Assembly: GCF_014050225.1 (NCBI RefSeq)
Contig: NZ_JACFXV010000067.1
Span: forward strand, 119,419-183,418
Source: Stappia albiluteola
GTDB taxonomy: Bacteria > Pseudomonadota > Alphaproteobacteria > Rhizobiales > Stappiaceae
Reading direction: 5' to 3'
DNA length: 64,000 nucleotides
The notes below the pieces were generated by a model. It saw nothing but the letters and a program-made list of their open reading frames with translations. It searched no databases and was not told where the DNA came from. A program made the translations under genes and the position numbers. The first letter of the stretch is position 1. The number at the start of each line of letters is the position of its first letter. This document shows, piece after piece, positions 44,788-53,206 of the stretch.

Positions 44788-45715
44788 CTTCTCGGCCAAG
44801 AAGAAAACCAGCCTTCCCGGCATCAGCAAGAAGAAGGGCAAGGGAAGCCGGGAAAGGATCAGCCGCACCGAGGGCGATGCGCGCTTCTTTCGCTATGGCA
44901 GGCGGATCCGCAAGACATTCGACAGGAAGCGGAAAATCCCCAGCTACGACTTTTCGGATGAAGCCCGCCCCGATGTTCTTGAGCGCTTCGTGGACAAGAA
45001 GCGCAAGTTGAGGTCGAACGCCGCAGTCAACCGGGTGTTCCGGGCCGCCTGGAAAAGGATGGACGAGACCTTTTCGACGGCCTCCACGCGGGAGCTGGTA
45101 CGCGGCATTCTCGACGAGGAGGGCGTGGATGAGCTGTCCGACAAGGAATGGGACTATCTGGTCGAGTTGATCGACGTCCTTTCGAACATCCGCCTCAAGA
45201 CCGAATATACCGGCTTTTCCACCAAGGATGCGGTCATGCAGCATCCGGCAAACCGGGCCAAGGCCGTTTTCGCCGATCCCTATGCCACGGCAAGCGAACA
45301 TGCGGAGATGGATAGCGAACGGCGGGACTATGTCATCCGCGCCATCGATGCGGCCATCGACGATGGTGCGGATGCACGGGAGATCGTCGTCGCCGGAGCG
45401 AGGGCCGCGATAGAATTCACGCTGAATTATTTCGCCGCTCCCGTAACCGCGTCGAACGTGCAGCCTTTTTCCCGCCGGGCGAATACCAAGCGGACCGATC
45501 CCGTTAACCAGGAGCAGCTCGCCGGGCGGGAGCGCCTGAAGGGGATTTACGAGCAGCTTGGAGGGACGTTGAGCCCGCTCGACGAGCCGGAAACCCAGGC
45601 GGAGGCGCAAACGCGCCCCTGGCAGCTGAACCTGCCCGACGATATTGACGTCGACGAAGACCCGTATCCCTTCGCGCCGCCAAGCCCGAGGCGCCAGGTC
45701 GAGGGATATTTGTAG
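44771..45715 (+). CDS. Basic N-terminal protein D of the cassette, function unknown
   Basis: 314 residues. The first 60 are very basic (MPKHNNFSAKKKTSLPGISK, then KKGKGSRERISR and RRIRKTFDRKRKIP), suggesting binding to nucleic acid or another polyanion. Residues 65-240 look helical (ERFVDKKRKLRSNAAVNRVF, KEWDYLVELIDVLSNI, YVIRAIDAAIDDGADAREIV). The C-terminus is acidic and proline-rich (LNLPDDIDVDEDPYPFAPPS). The family is not recognised, and there is no signal peptide. A ribosome site is modest (GAAGAGGGCGTGGG). It ends 30 bases before the convergent narR, closing the cassette. Confidence 0.72.
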   Translation: MPKHNNFSAKKKTSLPGISKKKGKGSRERISRTEGDARFFRYGRRIRKTFDRKRKIPSYDFSDEARPDVLERFVDKKRKLRSNAAVNRVFRAAWKRMDETFSTASTRELVRGILDEEGVDELSDKEWDYLVELIDVLSNIRLKTEYTGFSTKDAVMQHPANRAKAVFADPYATASEHAEMDSERRDYVIRAIDAAIDDGADAREIVVAGARAAIEFTLNYFAAPVTASNVQPFSRRANTKRTDPVNQEQLAGRERLKGIYEQLGGTLSPLDEPETQAEAQTRPWQLNLPDDIDVDEDPYPFAPPSPRRQVEGYL

Positions 45716-45745
45716 GACGTTGGTCCCGAATGCGGGATCTGCCCT

Positions 45746-46444
45746 CTACATACTGCGCTCGTCGATCAGGGGGTTCGGCTTTGCCAGCCTTTCGAGCGCC
45801 TCGATGTCGCTGAAACGTATCGTCGAGCCGTCGACTTCGACGCCGTAGGGCTTCAGCGTGTTGAAGGCGCGCGACAGGTTTTCCGGAGTCATTCCGAGCA
45901 TGGAGGAAATCGTCCGCTTGTCGTAGGGAAGCTCGACCGTACCGTTGCCGCCCTGGTCGCGGTGGTATCGCAGGAGCCGGTTTGCCAGCCTTTCGACCGA
46001 CGTGCGCAGCTTCATATCCTTGTGCTCCTTGACCACGCCGCGATAGCAGCCGGCAAGTTCGAGCACGATAGCGCGGGCGAAGGCTTCATCCTTCTCGAAT
46101 GTGTCCCGCACATTTTCCGAAGGGATCAGCAGGATTTTCGACTTCTGAAAGGTGCGGGCGGACATGAGGTAGACGGCATCCCGCAGGACAGCCGCCAGGA
46201 TGAAGGTGCCGATCGGGCGGATCATCCCCATGGTCGATTCCCTGCCGTTCGAGCGGGCGTAGAGTTCCACGCAACCTTCGACTACGACGTAGAGGAAATC
46301 GGCCGGATCTCCTTCCGAAATCAGATCCAATTGGGCGGGAAATGTCTGCAGATAGGCTGCTTGCATGAGAGCCTCGAAGTTCGACTCGCTCATGCTTTCG
46401 AACAGGCGCAGGGATCGTATTTGCGGTAGATCAGCTGTGCGCAC
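45746..46444 (-). CDS. narR: NarR-type CRP/FNR regulator of nitrate respiration
   Basis: 232 residues. Residues 15-120 form the sensor beta roll (SEGDPADFLYVVVEGCVELY, MGMIRPIGTFILAAVLRDAV). The winged helix follows with recognition helix TISSMLGMTPENLSRAFNTL, whose E-x-x-S-R pattern fits TTGAT-N4-ATCAA half-sites. The N-terminal cysteine group that holds the Fe-S cluster in FNR is missing, as in Paracoccus NarR. It is divergent from narK. FNR-type boxes lie in the shared 248-base gap, one just 12 bases from its own start, so autoregulation is likely. The cue is probably nitrate or nitrite. Confidence 0.85.
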   Translation of the reverse strand: MRTADLPQIRSLRLFESMSESNFEALMQAAYLQTFPAQLDLISEGDPADFLYVVVEGCVELYARSNGRESTMGMIRPIGTFILAAVLRDAVYLMSARTFQKSKILLIPSENVRDTFEKDEAFARAIVLELAGCYRGVVKEHKDMKLRTSVERLANRLLRYHRDQGGNGTVELPYDKRTISSMLGMTPENLSRAFNTLKPYGVEVDGSTIRFSDIEALERLAKPNPLIDERSM

Positions 46445-46455
46445 GTCGGCTCCTC

Positions 46456-46469
46456 TTGATAATTATCAA
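46456..46469. promoter_or_regulatory. FNR/NarR-type box next to narR
   Basis: A perfect TTGATAATTATCAA palindrome (TTGAT-N4-ATCAA). It is 12 bases upstream of the narR start codon, so a bound regulator would block or overlap its transcript start. It may mediate autorepression. Confidence 0.8.
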
Positions 46470-46592
46470 GCCTGATTTTGATTTTGTTAGCAGCCCGGTT
46501 TTCGCCTTTCAACTTGAAGCCTTGATGCAGTGCAAACGCGACTTTGTTGATTGTTACGCTGCGGCTTATTTCTCTCCGGCCCGGGCAAGCCG

Positions 46593-46606
46593 TTGATTTG
46601 GATCAA
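46593..46606. promoter_or_regulatory. FNR/NarR-type box of the narK operon
   Basis: TTGATTTGGATCAA, a perfect TTGAT-N4-ATCAA box centred 93 bases before the narK start. With the usual -41.5 spacing, transcription would begin near 46641, and a TAACTG-like -10 is at 46631-46636. This fits activation by NarR or FNR under oxygen limitation. Confidence 0.8.
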
Positions 46607-46692
46607 CTTCCATAGCTCTCCACCAATTGTAACTGCCTCCTGCGAGTTTTGAAAATGGCGGAACCCCCGTCTTTCAGGAGAGGGCAGGATCG

Positions 46693-49431
46693 ATGCATTC
46701 GCTTGAAGGAGTAACCCGCTCGGACCAATACCGGGCACTGGGGCTCAGTACGTTCGCATTCACGGTCTGCTTCGCCGTGTGGACGATTTTCTCCATTATC
46801 GGCGTGAAAATCAAAAGCGATCTGGGCCTGTCTGACACGCAATTCGGCCTGCTCGTGGGTACGCCGATCCTCACTGGATCGCTTTCGCGCATCTTCCTCG
46901 GCATCTGGACGGATCAGTACGGCGGACGCATCGTCTATGTGCTGACCATGCTGGCGGCGGCTGGCGCGACCTTCCTGCTATCCCATGCGACGACCTATGA
47001 GGCCATGCTGGTGGCCGCGCTTGGTGTCGGGCTGGCGGGCGGTTCGTTTGCCGTTGGCGTTGCCTATGTATCCAAATGGTATCCCGCAAACCAGCAGGGG
47101 ACCGCGCTTGGCATATTCGGCGTCGGCAATGTCGGGGCGGCGGTGACCAAGTTTGTCGCCCCTTTTGTCATGGTTGCCTTCGGCTGGACGGCGGTCGCCC
47201 AGGTATGGGCGGCGATCCTGGCGGTGATGGCTGTCGTCTTCTGGTTCACCACCAAGGATGACCCCGATCTCTTGGCACGCCGCGCGAAAGGGGAGCGGGC
47301 CAAGGGGACGTTCATGCAACTGACGCCGCTTGCCAAGCTGCAGGTCTGGCGCTTCTCGCTCTACTATTTCTTCGTCTTCGGCGCCTTCGTGGCCTTGGCG
47401 CTGTGGCTGCCGCGCTATCTTGTCGGCGTCTATCAGCTCGACATCAAGAGCGCGGGCATGATCGCCGCCTTCTATTCGATCCCGGCGTCGATCTTCCGCG
47501 CCTATGGCGGCCGCCTGTCCGACAAATACGGCGCGCGCACCATCATGTACTGGACTTTCGGCACGTCGGTCGTCCTGACCTTCATGCTGTCCTACCCGAA
47601 CACCGATTACATCATTCACGGCATTCAGGGGCCGATCACCTTCTCGACCAGCATGAGCCTCGTGCCCTTCGTGGTCACGATCTTCGTGCTCGGCTTCTTC
47701 ATGTCGCTCGGCAAGGCCGCCGTCTACAAGCACATCCCAGTCTACTATCCCGACCACGTCGGGGCCGTGGGTGGACTGGTCGGAATGATCGGCGGCCTCG
47801 GTGGTTTTGTCCTGCCGATCGCCTTTGGCGTCCTGCTGGACCTCACCGGCGTCTGGACAAGCTGCTTCATGCTGCTTTTCGCCATCGTCGCCGTGGCGCT
47901 GGTCTGGATGCACGTTTCCATCCGGATCATGGAGCGCGCCGCCCTGCCGGCCGAGCTCCAGGCGCTGCCGGAACTGCCCGAGATGCAGGACGTGCATGGT
48001 GCGGCGCAAAAAGGCGCGCTTGCCGGCGTGATCGAGGACTGGCGGCCTGAGGACGCCGAGTTCTGGGCAACGGAGGGCAGGAAGATCGCCCGCCGCAACC
48101 TCTGGATCTCGATCCCGGCGCTGCTGCTTGCCTTCTCGGTCTGGATGGTGTGGAGCGTGGTCGTGGCCAAGCTGCCGACCATCGGTTTCACCTACACCAC
48201 CGATCAGCTGTTTTGGCTCGCCGCGTTGCCCGGCCTGTCGGGTGCGACGTTGCGCATCTTCTATTCCTTCATGGTGCCGATCTTCGGCGGGCGTCTGTGG
48301 ACGACCATCACCACCGCGTCGCTGCTCATTCCCGCCTTCGGGATCGGCTATGCGGTGCAGAACCCGGAGACGCCTTACCTGATCTTCCTGGTGCTGGCGC
48401 TGCTGTGCGGCCTGGGCGGTGGCAACTTCGCCTCCTCCATGTCCAACATCTCCTTCTTCTTCCCCAAGCGGGAGAAGGGCAACGCGCTCGCCCTCAATGC
48501 CGGGCTCGGCAATCTGGGCGTCAGCGTCATGCAGTTCCTGGTTCCGCTGGTGATTACCGCCAGTGTGTTCGGAGCGCTTGGCGGCGAACCGCAGGCGACG
48601 GCCGAAGGTGCCGGCCTTTGGCTGCAGAATGCCGGCTTCATCTGGGTGCCGTTCCTGATCATCTCCACCGTGCTGGCATGGTTCGGCATGAACGACATCG
48701 CGTCGGCGCGGGCGTCCTTCGCCGAGCAGTCGGTGATCTTCAGCCGCAGCCACAACTGGATCATGTGCTGGCTCTATACCGGCACCTTCGGCTCCTTCAT
48801 CGGCTATTCGGCGGGCTTCCCGCTGCTGGCGAAGACCCAGTTCCCGGAAGTGAACTCGCTGCAGTTCGTCTTCCTCGGGCCGCTCGTCGGCGCCCTGTCG
48901 CGGGCCGCGACGGGCTGGGTCTCGGACAAGTATGGCGGCGGCCGGGTCACCTTCTGGACCTTCCTGCTGATGATCGCGGCGGTCGGCGGTGTGCTGTTCT
49001 TCCTTGGCATCAAGGAACAGCCGGGCGCTTTCTGGGGCTTCTTCGCGATGTTCATGGTGCTGTTCTTCGCCACCGGCGTCGGCAACGCCTCGACCTTCCA
49101 GATGATCCCGGTGATCATGCGCAAGGAAGTCGACCGGCTGATGCCCGCGCTCTCGCCGGCGGAGCGCCTTCGCCAGGCGGAAAAGGAGTCGGCGGCCATC
49201 ATCGGCTTCACCTCCGCGATCGCCGCCTACGGCGCCTTCTTCATCCCGAAGTCCTACGGTTCGTCGATCGCCATGACGGGCGGGCCGGAGGCCGCGCTTT
49301 GGGGCTTCCTGGTCTTCTATGTGAGCTGCGCGGTCATCACCTGGTTCGTCTACACCCGTAGCGGTGGCCTGCTCCACGACATCGAGCATCGCCGTGCCGC
49401 GACGACCCTCCAGGCAACTTCGGCTGAATGA
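46693..49431 (+). CDS. narK: Fused NarK1-NarK2 nitrate/nitrite transporter
   Basis: 912 residues, twice the usual length. Residues 1-420 and 480-900 are two complete MFS nitrate/nitrite porter domains, about 12 helices each. Nitrate signatures appear in both: NVGAAVTKFVAPFVM and GGLGGFVLPIAF in the first, and GNLGVSVMQFLVPL with GGGNFASSMSNISFFFP in the second. The linker, about residues 430-475, is charged (ELPEMQDVHGAAQKGAL). In Paracoccus-type fusions the first half is a nitrate:proton symporter and the second a nitrate/nitrite antiporter. It heads the nar operon, followed by narG after 19 bases. Confidence 0.93.
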   Translation: MHSLEGVTRSDQYRALGLSTFAFTVCFAVWTIFSIIGVKIKSDLGLSDTQFGLLVGTPILTGSLSRIFLGIWTDQYGGRIVYVLTMLAAAGATFLLSHATTYEAMLVAALGVGLAGGSFAVGVAYVSKWYPANQQGTALGIFGVGNVGAAVTKFVAPFVMVAFGWTAVAQVWAAILAVMAVVFWFTTKDDPDLLARRAKGERAKGTFMQLTPLAKLQVWRFSLYYFFVFGAFVALALWLPRYLVGVYQLDIKSAGMIAAFYSIPASIFRAYGGRLSDKYGARTIMYWTFGTSVVLTFMLSYPNTDYIIHGIQGPITFSTSMSLVPFVVTIFVLGFFMSLGKAAVYKHIPVYYPDHVGAVGGLVGMIGGLGGFVLPIAFGVLLDLTGVWTSCFMLLFAIVAVALVWMHVSIRIMERAALPAELQALPELPEMQDVHGAAQKGALAGVIEDWRPEDAEFWATEGRKIARRNLWISIPALLLAFSVWMVWSVVVAKLPTIGFTYTTDQLFWLAALPGLSGATLRIFYSFMVPIFGGRLWTTITTASLLIPAFGIGYAVQNPETPYLIFLVLALLCGLGGGNFASSMSNISFFFPKREKGNALALNAGLGNLGVSVMQFLVPLVITASVFGALGGEPQATAEGAGLWLQNAGFIWVPFLIISTVLAWFGMNDIASARASFAEQSVIFSRSHNWIMCWLYTGTFGSFIGYSAGFPLLAKTQFPEVNSLQFVFLGPLVGALSRAATGWVSDKYGGGRVTFWTFLLMIAAVGGVLFFLGIKEQPGAFWGFFAMFMVLFFATGVGNASTFQMIPVIMRKEVDRLMPALSPAERLRQAEKESAAIIGFTSAIAAYGAFFIPKSYGSSIAMTGGPEAALWGFLVFYVSCAVITWFVYTRSGGLLHDIEHRRAATTLQATSAE

Positions 49432-49450
49432 CGCGAGAAAGGGACGCAAC

Positions 49451-52400
49451 ATGAGCCATCTTCTCGACCGCCTGAACTTCCTTGCCAGGAAGAACACGGG
49501 CACCTTCGCCGACGGGCACGGCGTCACGACCAACGAAAATCGGGACTGGGAGGACGCCTACCGCAAGCGCTGGCAGCACGACAAGATCGTGCGGTCCACG
49601 CACGGGGCAAACTGCACCGGTTCCTGCTCGTGGAAGATCTACGTCAAGGGCGGCATCGTCACCTGGGAAACCCAGCAGACGGACTATCCCCGCACGCGGC
49701 CCGACCTTCCCAACCACGAACCGCGCGGTTGCTCGCGCGGGGCGAGCTACAGCTGGTACATGTACTCGGCCAACCGGGTGAAATACCCGTTGATCCGTTC
49801 GCGCCTGCTGAAGCTGTGGCGCAAGGAGAGGGCGGTGAAGACCCCCATCGGAGCGTGGACCGCGATCCAGGAGGATCCCGCCAAGCGCGCCGACTATATC
49901 AAGGTGCGCGGCCTCGGCGGCTTCGTGCGGGCAAGCTGGGACGAGGTCAACGAGATCATCGCCGCCGCCAATGCCTACACCGCCCGCAAATGGGGTCCGG
50001 ACCGGGTGATCGGCTTCTCGCCGATCCCGGCGATGTCGATGGTCTCCTACGCGGCCGGGTCGCGCTACCTGTCGCTGCTTGGCGGCGTCTGCATGTCCTT
50101 CTACGACTGGTACTGCGACCTGCCGCCGGCCTCGCCGATGACCTGGGGCGAGCAGACGGACGTGCCGGAATCGGCCGACTGGTACAATTCCGGCTTCCTG
50201 ATGCTGTGGGGGTCGAACGTGCCGCAGACGCGCACGCCCGACGCTCATTTCTATACGGAGGTGCGCTACAAGGGCGCCAAGTCGGTCGTCGTGTCGCCGG
50301 ACTATTCCGAGGCCGCGAAATTTTCCGATCTCTGGCTCCATCCCAAGCAGGGAACGGATGCCGCGCTCGCCATGGCGATGGGCCATGTGATCCTGCGCGA
50401 GTTCCATCTCGACCGGCAGGCGGAATATTTCGAGGATTACTGCCGCCGCTACACCGACATGCCGATGCTGGTGCGTCTGGTGGCAAAGAACGGCCACTAT
50501 GTGCCGGATCGGCTGCTGCGGGCGTCCGACTTCAAGGGCGGGCTCGGCGAGAAGAACAATCCGGAATGGAAGACGGTTGCCATCGATGGCCAGACGAAGA
50601 AGATCGTCGTGCCGCAGGGCTCAGTCGGCTTCCGCTGGGGCGAGCAGGGCAAGTGGAACCTCGAGGCAAAAGACGGCAAGGGCCAGGATGTCGAGCTCGG
50701 CATGAGCCTGATCCTGGACGAGGATCACGATCAGGTGGCGACCGTGGCCTTCCCCTATTTCGGCAACCGCGAGCACGATCACTTCAAGGGTACCGATCAT
50801 CCAAGCGTGCTGATGCGCTCCGTCCCCGCAAAGACGGTCAAGCTCGCCGATGGGGAGGCTCTTGTCGCGACGGTCTTCGACCTCTTCGCCGCGAATTACG
50901 GGCTCGATCGGGGGTTGGGCGATGCAAGCTGCGCCTATTCCTACGATGACGAGCAGCCCTACACGCCTGCCTGGGCGGAAAAGATCACCGGCGTGCCGCG
51001 CGACCACATCATAACGGTCGCCCGCGAGTTTGCCGCCAATGCGGAGAAGACCAAAGGGCGTTCCATGGTCATTCTCGGCGCTGGCCTCAACCACTGGTAC
51101 CACATGGACATGAACTACCGGGGGATCATCAATCTCCTGGTCATGTGCGGCTGCGTCGGCCAGTCGGGCGGCGGCTGGAGCCACTATGTCGGGCAGGAAA
51201 AGCTGCGGCCGCAAACCGGCTGGCTGCCGCTCGCCTTCGCGCTGGACTGGAACCGCCCACCGCGGCAGATGAACTCGACCTCCTTCTTCTACGCCCATAC
51301 CGACCAGTGGCGCTACGAGACGCTGAAGGTCGACGAGATCCTGTCGCCGACGGCGCCGGAAGGGCCGTGGGACGGCTCTCTCATCGACTACAACATCCGC
51401 GCCGAACGCATGGGGTGGCTGCCGTCCGCGCCGCAGCTCCAGATCAATCCTCTTGAGGTCGCGAAGGCCGCCGAGGCGGCCGGGAAGGACGCGAAGGACT
51501 ACGTCGCCGGCCAGTTGAAGAGCGGCGAGCTGCACATGTCCTGCGAGGATCCGGACCACGAGGCCAACTGGCCGCGCAATCTCTTCGTCTGGCGCTCGAA
51601 CCTGCTCGGTTCCTCGGGCAAGGGGCACGAGTATTTCCTGAAGCACCTGCTCGGCACCTCGCATGGCGTGCTCGGCAAGGACCTCGGCGAGGAGGGCCGC
51701 GAGCGCGGCACCGACGTCGTCTGGCACGACAAGGCGCCGGAAGGGAAGCTGGACCTGCTGGTCACGCTCGACTTCCGCATGTCCACGACCTGCGTCTATT
51801 CCGACATCGTTCTGCCGACGGCCACCTGGTACGAGAAGAACGACCTCAATACCTCCGACATGCATCCCTTCATCCATCCGCTGACGAGCGCGGCGGATCC
51901 GGCCTGGGAGGCGAAGAGCGACTGGGAGATCTTTAAGGGGATCGCCCGCAAGTTCTCGGAGGTCGCCCCGGAAATCCTTGGCGTGGAGAAGGACGTCGTC
52001 CTCGTGCCGATCCTGCACGACACGCCGGGCGAACTCGCCCAGCCGCTGGACGTCAGGGACTGGAAGAAGGGGGAAATCGACCCCGTGCCCGGCAAGACGA
52101 TGCCGGCGGTTGCCGTCGTCGAGCGGGACTATCCGAACCTCTACAAGCGCTTCACCGCGCTCGGGCCGCTGATGGACAAGCTCGGCAATGGCGGCAAGGG
52201 CATCTCCTGGAACACCGAGCATGAGGTGGAACTGCTTGGCCGCCTGAACGGCGTCGTGACGGAGGAGGGGGTGACCAAGGGCCGTCCGCGTATCGACAGC
52301 GATATCGATGCGACGGAGGTGATCCTTTCGCTCGCCCCGGAAACCAACGGCGAAGTTGCGGTCAAGGCCTGGGAGGCGCTCTCGAAGAACACCGGCCGGG

Positions 52401-53206
52401 ATCATTCGCATCTGGCCGTTCCGAAAGAGGACGAGAAAATCCGTTTCCGGGACGTGGTGGCCCAGCCGCGCAAGATCATCTCGTCGCCGACATGGTCGGG
52501 GCTGGAGTCGGAGAAGGTCTGTTACAACGCCGGCTACACCAACGTCCACGAACTGATCCCCTGGCGCACGCTTACCGGCCGCCAGCAGCTCTATCAGGAT
52601 CATTTGTGGATGCGGGCCTTCGGCGAGGCTTTCTGCGTGTACCGGCCGCCGATCGACACCAAGTCGATCAATCCGGTGATCGAGGCCAAGTCGGACGGCA
52701 GGCCGCAGGTGGTGCTGAACTTCATCACCCCGCATCAGAAATGGGGCATTCACTCCACCTATTCCGACAACCTGCTGATGCTGACGCTGAACCGTGGCGG
52801 ACCGGTCGTCTGGCTATCGGAAAAGGATGCGGCGAAGGCGGGCCTGGTCGACAACGACTGGGTGGAAGTCTTCAACTCCAACGGCGCCATTGTTGCCCGC
52901 GCCGTCGTCTCCCAGCGCATGAAGGAAGGCACGATCTTCATGTATCACGCGCAGGAGAAGATCGTGAACACGCCGGGATCGCAGATCACCGGACAGCGCG
53001 GCGGCATCCACAATTCCGTCACGCGGGCGATCACCAAGCCGACGCATATGATCGGCGGTTACGCCCAGCAATCCTACGGCTTCAACTACTACGGCACGGT
53101 CGGTTCCAACCGCGACGAGTTCGTCGTCGTGCACAAGCTGGAAGCGGTCGACTGGATGGAAGGTCCGTTCGGCGAACCCGTTGCTCGGAAGGAGGCGGCA
53201 GAATGA
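49451..53206 (+). CDS. narG: Respiratory nitrate reductase alpha subunit
   Basis: 1251 residues from the ATG at 49451, with AAAGGGACGC upstream. The N-terminal Fe-S site is H51, C55, C59 and C94 (HGANCTGSCSW, then PRGCSRG). The molybdenum ligand aspartate lies in CMSFYDWYCDLPPASPMTWG, the NarG signature. Later NarG stretches are LGAGLNHWYHMDMNYRGI and GQSGGGWSHYVGQEKLRPQTG. Length and order are normal. It carries the Mo-bis-MGD cofactor and reduces nitrate to nitrite on the cytoplasmic face with electrons from NarHI. There is no twin-arginine export peptide. Its stop overlaps narH by four bases. Confidence 0.97.
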   Translation: MSHLLDRLNFLARKNTGTFADGHGVTTNENRDWEDAYRKRWQHDKIVRSTHGANCTGSCSWKIYVKGGIVTWETQQTDYPRTRPDLPNHEPRGCSRGASYSWYMYSANRVKYPLIRSRLLKLWRKERAVKTPIGAWTAIQEDPAKRADYIKVRGLGGFVRASWDEVNEIIAAANAYTARKWGPDRVIGFSPIPAMSMVSYAAGSRYLSLLGGVCMSFYDWYCDLPPASPMTWGEQTDVPESADWYNSGFLMLWGSNVPQTRTPDAHFYTEVRYKGAKSVVVSPDYSEAAKFSDLWLHPKQGTDAALAMAMGHVILREFHLDRQAEYFEDYCRRYTDMPMLVRLVAKNGHYVPDRLLRASDFKGGLGEKNNPEWKTVAIDGQTKKIVVPQGSVGFRWGEQGKWNLEAKDGKGQDVELGMSLILDEDHDQVATVAFPYFGNREHDHFKGTDHPSVLMRSVPAKTVKLADGEALVATVFDLFAANYGLDRGLGDASCAYSYDDEQPYTPAWAEKITGVPRDHIITVAREFAANAEKTKGRSMVILGAGLNHWYHMDMNYRGIINLLVMCGCVGQSGGGWSHYVGQEKLRPQTGWLPLAFALDWNRPPRQMNSTSFFYAHTDQWRYETLKVDEILSPTAPEGPWDGSLIDYNIRAERMGWLPSAPQLQINPLEVAKAAEAAGKDAKDYVAGQLKSGELHMSCEDPDHEANWPRNLFVWRSNLLGSSGKGHEYFLKHLLGTSHGVLGKDLGEEGRERGTDVVWHDKAPEGKLDLLVTLDFRMSTTCVYSDIVLPTATWYEKNDLNTSDMHPFIHPLTSAADPAWEAKSDWEIFKGIARKFSEVAPEILGVEKDVVLVPILHDTPGELAQPLDVRDWKKGEIDPVPGKTMPAVAVVERDYPNLYKRFTALGPLMDKLGNGGKGISWNTEHEVELLGRLNGVVTEEGVTKGRPRIDSDIDATEVILSLAPETNGEVAVKAWEALSKNTGRDHSHLAVPKEDEKIRFRDVVAQPRKIISSPTWSGLESEKVCYNAGYTNVHELIPWRTLTGRQQLYQDHLWMRAFGEAFCVYRPPIDTKSINPVIEAKSDGRPQVVLNFITPHQKWGIHSTYSDNLLMLTLNRGGPVVWLSEKDAAKAGLVDNDWVEVFNSNGAIVARAVVSQRMKEGTIFMYHAQEKIVNTPGSQITGQRGGIHNSVTRAITKPTHMIGGYAQQSYGFNYYGTVGSNRDEFVVVHKLEAVDWMEGPFGEPVARKEAAE

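Noticed and set aside
44670..45011. 113-codon plus-strand frame overlapping gene D
   Set aside because: It lies in another frame of gene D and gives a Ser/Arg/Pro-rich product typical of shadow frames. The overlapping gene D frame has better composition and continues for 314 residues.
45746..46444. Reading the regulator as an oxygen-sensing FNR with an Fe-S cluster
   Set aside because: Only isolated cysteines (EGCVEL, LAGCYR) are present, with no N-terminal cysteine group; NarR-type sensing is more consistent.
46978..49533. 851-codon open frame on the minus strand across narK
   Set aside because: It is an antisense shadow of a high-GC gene: the plus strand encodes a complete fused NarK, while the antisense product is His/Arg/Glu-rich and low in hydrophobic order with no domain.
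50621..52753. 710-codon open frame antisense to narG
   Set aside because: The sense strand carries the full NarG with all cofactor ligands. The antisense frame has no recognisable motif or ribosome site.
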